A DNA stretch of 64,000 nucleotides, from NCBI GenBank assembly GCA_026027325.1, contig JAMSLZ010000008.1, positions 1,364,001 through 1,428,000 on the forward strand. The letters are read 5' to 3'. The translations under genes and the position numbers were made by a program. Origin of the DNA: Actinomucor elegans. Its lineage: Eukaryota > Mucoromycota > Mucoromycetes > Mucorales > Mucoraceae. A model generated the notes under the pieces. It was not told the DNA's origin, searched no databases, and worked only from the letters and a program-made list of their open reading frames with translations. Positions 9,270-22,317 of this stretch are shown piece by piece (position 1 is the first letter of the stretch; each line of letters begins with the position of its first letter).

Positions 9270-11802
9270 ATGTCGAACATAATTGCAAGCAAGGCCAAAA
9301 AGACACCTTGTGAAGGTAAATTATTTTGGTAGTCTCGAGATGAACCTCTTGACTCAATTAGTTTAATTCAATAGAATGTCGAGATCAAAAACGAAAGTGT
9401 AACGGCAAAATACCTTGTGAAAGGTAAATAATAAAAGAGCCCTTAACAAATACTATTTACTCAAAAGGTACAATAGATGCAGCAAATTTGATTTACGCTG
9501 CGTGTATACTTCTACTCGTTCGCCAAGGGATGAAGAATATATTGAACTTGCAAGACAGACAGACCTTGTGTCACAAGTAGGAACTCTAAAGGATCAGATA
9601 ACAGAAATGGAATCATTGATGAAAGATATGAAGAGAAGTCATCCTGTATCTGCTGCTGTCATTAACAAAACTATTGCTGTTACTACTGCTACTGCTACTA
9701 CTATATCTGCTGCTGCTATGCCAGGATCCCCTAATCATAGTATGCCTTCACTGATGTTAGATGACTCAGACAGTTGTTTATCTAGCTTTGAGGATGTCAA
9801 CTCAATTGCTTGTATAGCTTCTCTTAACCCTGTTGAAACAAGCATGGCAAAAGTCTTGGTTGCTCGGCCTCTAAAGCGTATCAAACTATTCCCTTCAACT
9901 CCATCAGATAATCTCGACGCTTATTTGACTTCCAGTCTTGATTGTGAATCCGAAGAAACGGAGCACTATAACAAAGTAACGCCTTGGAAACTCACTTTTA
10001 AAAAAGGAAACCTGTGCATGGAAACTAATGTCTTCACCCACACGGACATGCTAAACAATCTTCACCAAATGATGGGCACTGCAGAACTATATATGTCTAT
10101 ACCACCCACGTATGAAAGAAAAGTGCCTCACAATAAGCTGATTGCTATCCTAAGTACACTCATTCGCAAGAAATACGGTAAAACCCATTGCAGAAACGTA
10201 GCTAAATCCGTGCGTATCTTTGTTTCACCTGATATATCCGCAGTAGATACAATGGTCGTGGCTCAAGCGCCTGATTCGATGCAAACTACTACCATGAAGC
10301 TACTGCGTTCGTATCTGCGCTGCCAGCATTTGCAACAACTTGCTATTCACGCAAGGACGTTTATTCGGTTATTCATGACGGATGGACCCGGCATTGCTGA
10401 TTCACCTGCTGCTATGGCTCTCTGTGCTGTGATTTGCACACTTCGGTGTAAGCATGTAGCTGAATGCCTACCTTCGATTTCATTGGTGGAATACGGCAAA
10501 TTCTACTACGAGCGGGCGCGGGAACTCTTATCAGATCTTTTTGATCAATTTGATCTTGAAACGTTGACCAGTTACACATTTCTTTCTATTTACAAATTCA
10601 CTGTTTCTCATCCAAATGAAGCCTGGTTGTATGCAGATATGGCTGAACGTATTGCCATCCTATTGGAACCTCAATACACTAATATTATCAAGCGACATAA
10701 CAAAAACACGGCCGATGAAGAAGAATTAAAAAGACAAGGCGAGGCTGTTCATTTCTTCCGTCTGCGTAATCATATGCATCGTGTACAGACCTTTGAAGAA
10801 ATTTCGCGTGCTCCACCCAAGAAGCCCAATTTGACTCCCAAAGACAAGGATTTACCTTTTTGTACGCTACTTCATATGAGTGAAGGCAGATGGGAAACTG
10901 CAGATGATGACTCGATACAAGAGAAGTGGTTTGTTCAAATGCATCGCTATGTATTACAGTTACAAAGAGCTGAACACGACGCTAGCAGAGCTGTGCAGTC
11001 GTGTGATTTACAGTACTTGATTGAATTAATTTCGCATCAAGTGGAAATGGCTCTTCGTCACTGGTATACCAAGATACTTCCTCCAGAGTTTCGACTTTCT
11101 TTACCATTGTTTGATTCTACAATAGACTGCAAGCACTATTTTACCACTTTGGAAGTAGAGACATCTCATAGTGCAATCCCTGTTTTAACCACTTTGGCTT
11201 TGTATGAAGAGTACATGGTACTGGCACAATCTTACTTGCCAAAGGAGGTGGGCCTTCCCGAGAATGACTGGCGTCGATTGAATTCGATATGGCAAGGTGG
11301 TCCTGTTTCTCCAGATAGCGTCAATAAGAAATGGGCGCGCCGTATCCAGAAGCTGATGAATCTACGCAAAGCAATCGAGTTTGAAGGATCAGATCAAGAT
11401 TTCTTAATTACTATCAATACAATGCTGGGCCCGGCAGATGCAGGCGTTGACAAACATTTGGTTGTTACTGGGCTTCATGCTGCTTTCAACACAGTTCGAC
11501 TAGTCCAGTTTTTGCGGTCAAGAGCTGCAGACTGTTACTTTGATATACGCGTCTTGATCAGTGCTTGGCAATTCATGTTGGTCGTTTCCAAGTTAAAGGT
11601 GATTATGCCTGCAGAAGTGTTGGTCTTTATGCCTCGTATTCATAAAAATCTTGCGACTTGTTTGGAAATTGTTCGAGATGAGCTTAAACTACAACCTTAT
11701 CAAGGCATGGTAGGTGATTACGTAGCTGAAATGGAGAGAGATATCGAAAGTCAAGTTATCAGAGATGATGATTGCGACTGTGTAGCTTGTCCGAACGCAT
11801 AA
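9270..11802 (+). CDS. Zn(II)2Cys6 fungal transcription factor
   Basis: Three exons, 9270-9315, 9375-9423 and 9477-11802, giving 806 aa. The two short introns (59 and 53 nt) both cut the zinc cluster. Spliced, it reads C14-x2-C17-x6-C24-x5-C30-x2-C33-x6-C40, the exact binuclear cluster. I chose the acceptor at 9475-9476 because the one 9 nt earlier would add three residues and break the C30-x2-C33 spacing. A coiled-coil-like segment (LVSQVGTLKDQITEMESLMKDM) follows the linker, as in Gal4-type dimerisers. The middle part (FYYERARELL then EAWLYADMAERIAILL) is typical of the fungal-specific regulatory (Fungal_trans) domain. It is a nuclear DNA-binding regulator; its targets cannot be told from the sequence. 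Confidence 0.93.
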
Positions 11803-13663
11803 TGTCTCTCTCTCTTTTTTTTTTTTTTTTGCTCCCTTTTCTCTCTCTTTCTCTTGTACGTATACTCTTTCAACCTGTTAAATATTCATCACCTCACTCT
11901 GTATTATTAACTTTTCCTTTTATTTGCACTTGTTACATTTATTTAAAAGGATTCCATAATAAAGCTTTATCGTCCTTAATAGACTCCAACTACGATAACT
12001 TTAGAGCATTTGTAAGAAAGCATTTGTCCTAGCCTTTCAGTAATACACATAGTGCATTGCAAATAAAGTGCGGTATCTTCCTATCTAGCTTCTAGTATGA
12101 TATTTACTTAAGCTATTAAACGACTGATGTTCTTTTGAGGAACATTGTTACGTGGCTTCTCACTCAAGTTTGAGGGTTAGGGCATGGTAATCCTTTGTTA
12201 ACAAACCATTGAAGACGAAGAGTGCAAGTTGTAATTAACTGAAATCTTTTCCAAGAAAAAGATGGCATTGCTTTAGAGGAAGGAAAAGTACTTTGGAACA
12301 TGATGGCTTATTCAAAAAGGCTCGGCTTCTTTTACACCATATACTTTTCTAGTCCTCCCAAGTATTCAGTCATTTTAGAAAGGCTGTTTGCCTTTTATTC
12401 TTCAGCATTTAAAATCATTACTTTCACCTGTACTTTAAGTCTATCAAAAGACGTTCGATTATATTTAGACGTAAAGGATAAGTGCATTATAACATCATGC
12501 CCTAAAAAATATTCATCTTTTATCAAACTAATATGATAAACATGTGCATGAAGCATCGTCTGGGCGTATTAATAATCGGTAAAAGAAGATTCCTAAATCC
12601 AGACAAGGACCACTAACGAATACTACTCAAGTTACATGTATTGAAAAGTTCTTTTTTTATTATCACTATTATTATTATTACTATACAAAGATTTACCCAA
12701 CGCGTGTACATGTCGACCAGATGTACGCTTAAAAGCGAAACGAACCAGTATACCATTTTGCAATGTGAAAGTGATAGACAATAAATAACAATTTATTCCT
12801 GTATCAGAGCCAATGCAATACATATGATCGTTATCACAAGTACATCGTGTAATATTACATAAAGTTATTTCTAAAACTTAACAACTCCCTACTGGGGACC
12901 TGAGGTCTTACATTACCAACATTTTAAAACGATACATAGTTTCTATTGGGGAGGGGGGATTATGTAATCTGAATTGGCCAGAATAACATATATTTGGCGT
13001 TTAGAATTACTCGATTCAATTGACAATGGCCCACTCTTGCCACACAAACAGATTATAAAGAATAGAATATGATATATCAGACGGAGAGTATCTCTTCAGA
13101 ATAAGCTATTTTTTTTTAAATCAGAGCCATTATTCAACTGGATCACGAAGAGTACTGTATTACGTATTAATGGCTTGCAGTGCACCACATGCATTTCATG
13201 TCTAACTTCATCTAAATGATCTGCAGTTTGGCTAATCCCAGATTAATATTGCTTCTTATTAGATGTCCATGTTCAGAATGAATTGCTGCATTTAGCAAAG
13301 CCTTGTTTAGTTTCATAATCAGAAAATGGATTTATCCCTGCAATACTTGACTTGATTTCACTTCTGTTTAATAAATAGGAAAGTATGCGTGGATGAATCA
13401 AGTAGCTTACTAGAACAAAAAGCATAGATATATTTCCACCCGTTAGCATGTTCTTTAAAGAATTGACGTTGCTCAGTCCATATCGGCAATAGATATATCT
13501 ACTTCAAAGCACGTACGTATTATTTAGATCTATTGTTAGTTATTTTATTTTTCTAGATACAAAAAAAAAAAATCGAAAGAAATGATGATGCTTTAAATGG
13601 TACACGATATACTTAGTAAAGAGACCTGAAATAATATATAAAAAGAGTTACAAATAATGAGAA
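11803..13663. other. Intergenic spacer, 1.9 kb
   Basis: Starts with a CT-rich and T-rich 3' region of the zinc-cluster gene. No gene is recognised; a 78-codon plus-strand frame at 12300-12536 has no domain. About 13249-13296 resembles 58329-58373 and part of 8966-9000, a dispersed decayed repeat. A run of 13 A lies at about 13560-13572 near the leucyl-tRNA synthetase 3' end. Confidence 0.5.
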
Positions 13664-16600
13664 TTATTGGGATTCGTTCTTGAAACTAAAAGAGGGGGCA
13701 CCAGGAACAGCACTTTCAGCAGCCTTGAGATCTTCTTCAGACCATTGTTCATGTCCCAAGATAGTAATGGTATGGAAACCGAGAGCACGCTTAAGCTCAT
13801 CCTTAGCCTTATTGAGAGTATCAACTTCATCAAAGTTCAAGGTACGGTTAAAAGCGACAGGGCCTTCCTTCAAAATCAATTTCTTTTGCTCTTGGACAAA
13901 AGGCATAGCTTTTTTGTTTTTGAGAACACCTTGAGCACCAAGCTCCTCACGAACCTTGGCATCGTTGAATTGACCATCGTTGTAGTTGGCCTTCAAAGAA
14001 GCCAAACAAGCTTCTTGCCATTCAGGGAACTTTGTAGCAGCATAGATCTTGAGTGTCTTGGGTTCATTGGCCTTGTATTCGTTTTCGGCAGCCTTTCCCT
14101 TCTTCTTCTTCTTCAACAAGTTAAGTTCAGCATCACGAATGGACTTAGTGGTCTTACGGATATAACGAGTAGCAGCGTCGAGAGATTCATCAACAGGAGC
14201 GGAAGCCTTGGGGAAACGAGCGTTAACAACCAAACCTTGCTTCTTGAGGACGGTACCCCAGACATGTTCGGACCAATGAGGAGTGATGGGAGCAAGAATC
14301 AAAGCTTGAAGTTCGATGTAACGCATGACAAGATCCTTGTGCATACCGTTGTCGGTACAAGCTTGTTGGTAAGCGTCCTTAGCAGCTTGGAATTCATAGA
14401 CACCATACTTGAGAACTTCACGATAGTAGGTACCTTCATAAGCACTCTCGGTAATACCAAGTAACTTGTTCATTTCGTTATCGAAAATCTTATCAAAGAA
14501 GTTGTATTCACCAGAGCGAAGAGCTTCAGGTTTAGCAATTTGATCTTCGGCCCATTCCAAAAGAGTATAAAGACGCAAAATGGCAGCGTTAGCAGTAGAA
14601 TCTTCAAAGTTGGCATCTTCAACAGAGTCACCAGCATCGGCAAGAGCAAAACGAGTGGCATCAGCACCATACTTGATAATAGCATCGCTCATGGTCATAA
14701 AGTTACCGGTAGACTTGGACATCTTCTTGGAATCAAGCATCAAATGGCCGTTGGAACGAACACCGCGAGGCCACATACTTTCGGGGAAAATGGCAGTATG
14801 GTTGTACATGAAGAAAGTCAAATGGTTAGGAATGAGATCCTTACCAGAAGCACGGAGATCCAAAGGATAGAAATACTCGTATTCACGTCTTAAACGATCA
14901 AGAGTGGATTGAGGAATTTGACAATCGGCAGGGTATTCACCGACCTTGAAGATATAATCCCAGACAGCATCACTCAATTGATCAGCCTTAATACCAGCAG
15001 GACCCACAACGCTACCGTTCAAAGAACCACCATGCAAAAGGTTAGCAACGGTATAATAAGCCATGTAGATGGTAGAATCAGAGAGAGATTCAACCAAGAA
15101 TTGCTCATCCCAAGGCAACTTGGTACCCAAACCGAAACTACGAGCACAAGCCCACTTGTTCAACCAATCCAAGACAGCTTCAAATTGGTGTCTGGTTTCA
15201 TTGGTGTAGGTGTTCATTTGAGCCAAACACTTTTTGGTCTTGGCCAACCATTCCTCTTCTCCGTAATCAATGTACCATTGATCCAAAAGAGCAACTACAC
15301 ACTCATCACCAGAACGAGACATGACAAGACTCTCAGGTTCATTATAAACAAAAGCTTCACCGGATTCAATCAACATCTGTCTGACCTTGGGCTTAGCTTC
15401 TTGGACCTTTGATCCGCTGAATTCACCAATGCACATAGTACCTTGATAGAAAGCTTCCTTGTAAGCAATTTCTTTTGCTTCAGCAAGTTGAAGACGATCC
15501 TTTTGAGAGTTGATCTTTTTGATTTCGCAAAGCTTAGGGGCAATAAGGTTACCATAGTTGACAGTTTCAATGATAGGAACAGGTTCGAAACCTTCGACCC
15601 ACTTGGGATCAATGTTGTAGTATTCAGGCTTCTTCTTGAGATCAGATAAAGTAGCGAAATCATCAGGTGAATCAGAAGGAACAGATGTAACAACACCAGT
15701 ACCCTTAGTAGCCAATACAGTCTCCATAGGAAGAACGTAGACAGCAGGATAAACACTCAAAGGAGCGTGGATCTTGGAACCAACAACAGAAACACCCTTG
15801 ATATCAGCAAGCTTTTCAATAGAAGTACGGCCATTGGCAAAGATCTTTTGTTGAGACATGTTACGAACGGCACGTTCGGTACAGAGGTAAGCATCAGTAT
15901 CGTTAATATTATAGATACCATATTGAAGATCAGGGCCAACAAAACAGTTGGTTTGACCATACATGGTTTCAGGACGAAGAGTAGCAGCAACCAAGTAGAC
16001 GTTCTTACCCTTGAGAGCATCGGCGTAGGGGGCAAGGGCTTCTTGGGCAGGCTTTGACCATTCAAGAACTTTCATTTTAATGCCGGTATAATCCTGAGGG
16101 CCGACAGCTTCACCAGAGGCACGATCGTGATCCATACAAGGTTGGTTATCGACAATAGAGTAAATAGTGTAACGCTCACCAAACTTGATCTTTTGCATTT
16201 CTCTCAACTTTCTCATTTGCCAGCGGACGAATGAATCATAATAAGGATTAGCATCAGTGGTGATGAAAGAACGACGCCAGTCAACCTTGGCGCCAAAAGC
16301 GTTCATATCAGTAATTGTTTGAGGTGGGAAGAATTCGGTCCAGTAGTAAGGGTCAGCAAACTTGTGAATTTCAGTGATGGGAATACCGAGTGAAAGCATA
16401 ATTTGGAACTGGTAAGTGACATTGCCAGTCTTGGCAGCGATCTTACTCTTAACATTCTTCACTTCAGCCTTCTTCTCGAGAGCATCGGCCAAAGCTAATT
16501 CTTCATACTTTTCGAAATTCTTGCCAAACATTTGCATTTCGCGCGCAACTTTGTCAGCACTAGCCTATAGTTACAGTATTAGATATCGATCAAAAATTTA

Positions 16601-17012
16601 GAATGCTCTTTCTGTTTTTTTTTTTGTATATGTTACCTTGATAGGCATACCAGTACAATGGAAACCTTGGGGCAAAAGGGCTCTTCTGCCCTTCATACGT
16701 TCGAAACCGGTACAATAATCGACCTTAGAGAAAGTGAAAGCGTGTCCCAAGTGAAGACGGCCGTTCATATAAGGGAAAGGCATACAAGCCATGAACTTGG
16801 GATACACTTGTTGGAGATCTTCTGAGTTGGGGTGTTCCTCAATAGTAGGAGCGTTCACTTCAAAAGCTTTCTCGCTATCCCAAAGTGTACGTGCCTTTTC
16901 TTCAAGGGCACGAAGAGCATCACGCTTAGCTGTCTAATATTCAAAAGTCAATACAATGTGAGGTATGAGTATCATGATATCGATATCATACCTTAGGTGC
17001 TTCAGCAGCCAT
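13664..17012 (-). CDS. LARS1: Cytosolic leucyl-tRNA synthetase
   Basis: Three exons, 17012-16992, 16933-16637 and 16564-13664, all joined in phase 0; 1072 aa, near the usual size of cytosolic eukaryotic LeuRS (about 1090-1180). It charges tRNA-Leu with leucine in the cytoplasm. The class I signatures are present: the HIGH motif as HLGH at residues 68-71 within PYMNGRLHLGHAF, and KMSKS near residue 720. The CP1 editing domain, which hydrolyses mischarged tRNA, is inserted between them (LRPETMYGQTNCFVGPD). The C-terminal anticodon-binding part and the archaeal/eukaryotic-type extension follow. The first exon codes only seven residues (MAAEAPK). The lack of a targeting sequence and the archaeal/eukaryal type argue for the cytosolic (CDC60) rather than the mitochondrial enzyme. 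Confidence 0.97.
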
Positions 17013-18325
17013 TTTAATGTTCAAATAAAGCTTTTGAGTCTTAAAAAGGGGAAAAGAGGGAAAACTGGGTGTATACTGGTGTCTATCCAAAAAAAAAATC
17101 GGTTCTTCAAACCTGTCAAGTACTCAGTGCCTGTTGTGGCTTGTTTACGGTGGATTCAAGAGTTTCATTGGATGATGCTTTGACTCACTTTTCTTATGAC
17201 ACAGTGCGGCCCAGGCGACTTTACAGGTACCAAACAATACTTGCTGTACTTTTAAGTGATGAATCGTAATACAAACATAGCATGTGCCTAGAACTATATA
17301 AATCATGGCTGCAAACGCATCAATTCTTAAGTGTATACCTCAATAGACAGCTGCAATTTTGCTTGAGCTATTGTTTCCCAACAGCCGGCTCTGATATAGA
17401 TATATGGTTTTCAAATATTTTTAATACAATTACGATAATCATAGTTTACCCGAGAATTTAAATGGGAAACGAAGCAAATTCATTTACCAAAATCTACTTC
17501 AATGTTTTAGTAAATTTGGGAGCTCTTTCTGAAAAATTACTTGTAAAACACTACAATTGTATGGAATTTGTCGAGGTATCTACTGATCATTAGAATTGGT
17601 TTAAGTGAGACGATGGTCAAATCGAGTGGCCAAGATCTAAATCGTCTAAGGATGAATAATTAATATGTTGGTATAGAAATACATATAGTATGTTTTCGAT
17701 CGCTAACAAGTAATATAATATATTCATTGTATACAAAAATTATATAGAGGTTCTGATAGATACAGAAGGTTATTCTGATCATTAATTAATCAAATGTAAT
17801 ATTATTTGACCAAGAAATGTGGAAAGATATAGACATCACTGACCTTGATTACATGAAATATATTTACTGCTAATCACTGGTGTAGATGAATTATATCATT
17901 TGTATCGCAGCAAATCAAATATTTTAACAGATACAGTTACTCATTCTATAAATGGGACACTACTTAAATGTGACATTAAATTGGGATCTATAAAGAGATC
18001 TATGAATCTATACATCTATTGTGTATGAAATATACGTAATTCTCGACTCAGCTCAGAAATATGATACACTTCTTCTATTTTAGTCATGTAATGGGTTTAT
18101 TAAATTCACCGTTTTATTATAAGTATGCATTATGTAGTTACTATATGCGATATTAAAGGGGAATTGGTCGAGAAATGTAAAGTTGTTGAAAACGGGGTAA
18201 TTTCGAGGGTCACCCGAATTTTTTTTTATATATATATATTTTTTGTAGAGTATGAAAATGACACTTTCAAATCATAACTAATTAATATAATAGATTCCGA
18301 ATATTTGCAATTAGATAAAGAATTT

Positions 18326-18350
18326 CTATATATATATATATATATATATA
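18326..18350. repeat. TA dinucleotide microsatellite
   Basis: About twelve TA units in an AT-rich spacer; read directly from the sequence. Confidence 0.8.
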
Positions 18351-19307
18351 GATCTATAAAGCTCTCAGGTTATGGTTAATTTCTAAAAGACGCAAAAAAC
18401 TACCTTCATCATCAATAAATTAATTTAGAAAACTGTTAATTGATGTTGAAGCTACTAGAAGCATTTTTTTTTAACTTCATAAAAACTTCGTTAGTATGCT
18501 TTTTGCGTTTTGGCAATACAGTAATTAAAGAGGTCTAAGTTTAGGGCAATAGTTTTTTGAACATTCTGACTTTGCTCAGGCATAATTTGCTAAATAGCTA
18601 CCAGCCAATGAAAATCAAAGAAATATTTGAAAGTAATGCAGTACGTATATGAACAGACAAAACAAGCTTGGACTAATGTCAACAGGTGTTCGTTTATTAC
18701 AATGACTATATGAATGATGGATATATGAAAAAGTGCTTAATAATATATGTGGCAGTGTAAAACCATCATGCAGTATTTTCTATCCTTGCCCCCCTTTAAT
18801 GATATTTCGGATTGAGCGGTATGCTTTCTGTCTTCTAGCAATAATTTGAAAGTGGGAGTCCACTCGAAACAGCTCTGGCCTTTTTATAAAAATCTAATGA
18901 ACTGATCTTGTGATACCAAACATTCAAAAGATACGATATTATCAAATATGCTTACTTGTAGTTGCTTATTTGATATCAGATCTATCTACCAAAAATCTGT
19001 TTGATAACCGGAAGGTTGTGAAACATCCCCGCATATATACGCGCAGTTGTTCTTTGCTAATCAAACAATCTACTACTGCACAAAAGCTACCTAAATGCTT
19101 AATACAAATGATTGTACTATTTGTGTTGCTACACATGTCTGATTTGATATAGACTCACAGTGACCAAGAGTGATCGGCTAGCTTCTTTTTGTTCGAAAAA
19201 ACTTGTTCAAGTGATACATTTTCATGCATCTAAGAGGCTTATAATTTCATTTGATTGTTACACTCAAGGCCATTTCTGGTCCAGTACAGGAAGATCATAT
19301 ATATAGT

Positions 19308-19316
19308 TATATAAAT
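19308..19316 (+). promoter_or_regulatory. Possible TATA box of the kelch gene
   Basis: TATATAAAT about 220 nt upstream of the ATG at 19536, followed by a pyrimidine-rich tract (about 19440-19515) of the sort often found just upstream of fungal transcription starts. Inference from motif and position only. Confidence 0.35.
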
Positions 19317-19535
19317 GCTGGGCTCAGCGCTTATTTACAAAAAGTTGGCTTAAAGTACTCGAAACCATCTAGACTAGTTGGATAATCAGAGAAGTCATAA
19401 ATACACTGTACAACCTGTCTTGGGATTGGGCATGCCTGAGTTTCCTCCTGCCTCCTCCTCTGCATCCCTATACCTTTTCTCTTTTTTTTCTTCTTGCTTA
19501 CTTTTTCTTTTCTCTTTATTCTTTGCATATATACC

Positions 19536-20139
19536 ATGTACATAATGAAATATACATTATGCTGGTATCTTTTGATATTGCTAGCTTTTTTGATAGTAGA
19601 AGCTTTACCAAATAATCCAGCAATCGTACCTATAGGTGGTAAAGCAGTGTATATAAAAGAATCAAACTCATTATGGGTGTTTTCGTTTTCAAAGTCTACG
19701 CAGTCAGGCAATAAGCTTACTTATATCGACTTGAATAAAGACTTTGATACTTTAAACCCACCTGCGTAAGATGAAATCAACTAATTATAAACCAATTGGA
19801 TATTAAACTTTCTTTCCAAACATCTTCGATACAGTATAGATCTATCATCACAAATAACCAATAATCAATGTCCTGTTATGCATTATGCACAAGCTTTTCT
19901 AAGTTCTGATGGAGTTAGCATCAATATCTTTGGTGCTGGAAGCGATACAAGCGGTGCCTACGAGCGTTTCATGACAATATGTCAGTATAACACTAAAACA
20001 GAGACTTGGAGACAGGTTAAGCCCGGCAATGGAGTGTTAGCTAGACGTAATGCTGCCATCGAATTCAGCACTCGCACGAATATGACTTACTTCTTCGGTA
20101 GGTACACTTCATAGAATACATTCATAGCCTTTGTTTATA

Positions 20140-20177
<38 letters not shown>

Positions 20178-21993
20178 TAACAATTAGGAGGAAGCGCAGA
20201 AGTCGCAACCGGCCTTCCGGCCGACTCGCCTTTTTACCCAAACTACTGGCCTCTAGGTGTCTCTATGTTTGATATTAGTAGAGATTTTTGGATTACGACT
20301 GAACCCGAGTATACGACGGGATTTACCAGAGCAAATGCCACCATGACTGAAATAAGGTCAGTAATAGGCAGTAGTTGTTTTTGCGCTATGTTATTTAATG
20401 CGCCTTCTCTCGAGGAAATAGAGACACAAATGGACAATTGGTAATGTTGGGAGGCGCCATCATCAATAATCGTTCTAATATTGATATGGTAACCAACTTT
20501 CCTTTAGCAAGTATGTCCGACGTGATTGTCTTGGACCCTAGAACCTGTAAGTGAGGTTAAACGCGTGATCCAGAGCCTAAATAACTTGGCACGCGCGCTG
20601 AATTTCTCTATATATAACTTATTTGTTCCATATTCCATTTTTAAAGCGGTTTGGAGTAATGTAAAAACTGTAGGAGATACTGCCCCAATAGGTCGAAAAC
20701 ATCACACAACTACGTTACATCCTGATGGATATACTCTTATTGTTATAGGAGGAGAATATTTTAACCAAAGCGGTGCATTTTTGCTTAACGATGTATGGAC
20801 TTTGGATACGCGAATTATGAGTAGTTACCAGTGGAGCCAGCCTCCTATCCAAGGCACAGGATTATACCGCTCAAACCATACATCGATCCTAATTGGCGAT
20901 CAAATATGGGTGATAGCAGGAACAAACTCGACCCACAAAGCCGTAGATATCCAATTGCTTAATGTGACAGATTGGTCTTGGTCTTATTCGGCTGTATCAA
21001 GCCACGTCCCTCCAGAACAATATGCAAGTATTGGAGGCGTTAAAGGTTTCATTGGTATTATTGTAGGCTCAGTAGGAGCCTTATTGTTACTTGTTTCTTG
21101 TGCTGTTTTATGGTGGTGCCGTCGTCGACGCGTCAAACCTGCTAATAAGAACCAATCGCCAGCTGTTCCGCCCGGGGCAATGACTTGTTATGGAGGTAGA
21201 GATGAGCCGTATCAGGATAATTACCAAATCCATCAAGATCAGCGCCCGCAAACGTATAGTGATTATCCTCAACAAACCGATATATCAATCAGTACCAATT
21301 CCAAGCTTCCTTCAAGACCTTCAATGTCAACTACCACTTCTCATAATAATACAGCAAATGATTGGAGCAACCAACACCCAACCCTGACCAACAACTTTAG
21401 TCCTATTCCTCCTCCGCATATGAATACTAGTAGCTACTATGTCCCACAACTGTACGCTAATGGGCCAGCACCCGTAATGTCGCCTACAGCGCCAAATGAT
21501 CATAACAGATATTACGACGAAAATTATTATACAGACAGCAATAACAATGCATACAATCATAATGAATTAGGCTCTATCCCTGGATATACATCTGCTACCA
21601 CTGGAGGGGCAGTACATTCTGGAGATGGAAATCCAAGACAACTCATGAACTATTGGGACGGGCCACCTCGGCTCTCACCGTAAGTATTTTTATCATTGCT
21701 ATTTTCTGCTCGTATGATTTAATTACATCTTTCTTAGAGAAACTGCTAATTTTCCGACAGTATCGGATAACAATTATTTTTTAATGCCTGTTGGCCAAAC
21801 AAATGATAGTTTGCCAAGGCCTGATACAAGGGTTCGGACCTCACAACAGCTACAGAAGCCAAATGAGCTAGATACAAATCTGATGACTTCTCCAGAGGCT
21901 TCAACAACTCTTTATACTAGTTCATCGGCGGCCTCTACAGCTACTCCAGCTTATGACACGACTTATCGAAATATTAGTAACGATCAAGTGTAG
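19536..21993 (+). CDS. Kelch-repeat type I membrane protein
   Basis: Six exons: 19536-19765, 19835-20097, 20188-20356, 20422-20546, 20647-21679 and 21738-21993; 691 aa in one frame. It has a signal peptide (about residues 1-23, WYLLILLAFLIVEA). Kelch/galactose-oxidase-like propeller repeats follow (GGKAVYI, INIFGAGSD, TYFFGGSAE, LVMLGGAI, LIVIGGEY, IWVIAGTNS). One membrane segment lies at about 396-419 (GFIGIIVGSVGALLLLVSCAV), followed by a CRRRR stop-transfer. The cytoplasmic tail of about 270 residues is rich in N, P, Q, S and Y. The topology suggests a cell-surface or vesicle protein with an outer propeller and a disordered inner tail. Kelch membrane proteins of this shape are common in Mucoromycota, but their functions are mostly unknown. 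Intron 2 holds a 35-base T run. A second in-frame ATG lies at 19545. Confidence 0.88.
20142..20176 (+). repeat. T homopolymer in kelch intron 2
   Basis: 35 consecutive T between the donor at 20098 and the acceptor at 20187. It acts as a very long polypyrimidine tract 11 nt before the acceptor AG, and it is likely length-variable. Confidence 0.8.
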
Positions 21994-22317
21994 TCATAGG
22001 CTAGAATATCTACTATCCATTTTACTTTTCAATAGATATAAAAACCAACATTTTCTGGAACATTCTTCATGAATGTTATATTCTCTATTATTTAAATTGC
22101 ATAGGCTGAACAAAGCCTCCTTATTATACAATGTTTATGTATCATATATCTTGCAAGTTTCAGCCTTCAAATTATTATCATTTAATAAAACCCTGAAAAA
22201 ATTATTGAGGTTCATTGTTTATATAAAATAGAAAGGATTAAAAATATTCAAACTGGAAGAGGAAGGGAATAAAGTATAATAGTATGTACATACGTTTACG
22301 AAAAAGACAATCTTATT
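21994..22317. other. 3' spacer between convergent kelch and SMARCC genes
   Basis: 324 nt, AT-rich, with AATAAA-like words on both strands (for example TTTAATAAAACC near 22180 and AATAAAG near 22268). Nothing else is seen. Confidence 0.5.

Larger units (their letters stand above)
17013..19535. other. Divergent intergenic region, 2.5 kb, AT-rich
   Basis: No convincing gene. It holds decayed repeat-like sequence (about 17750-18010 resembles 8831-8890), a TA microsatellite near 18326-18350 and A/T tracts. The last 250 nt look like the promoter of the kelch gene: a TATATAAAT box at 19308-19316, then a C/T-rich tract from about 19440 to 19515 just before the start codon. Confidence 0.5.

Noticed and set aside
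9424..9467. Earlier acceptor for intron 2 of the zinc-cluster gene
   Set aside because: It adds three residues and breaks the C-x2-C spacing; the acceptor at 9475-9476 restores the perfect six-cysteine pattern.
13667..14464. 265-codon plus-strand open frame
   Set aside because: Lies wholly antisense to the leucyl-tRNA synthetase coding sequence; composition mirrors that gene's codons and no domain is seen.
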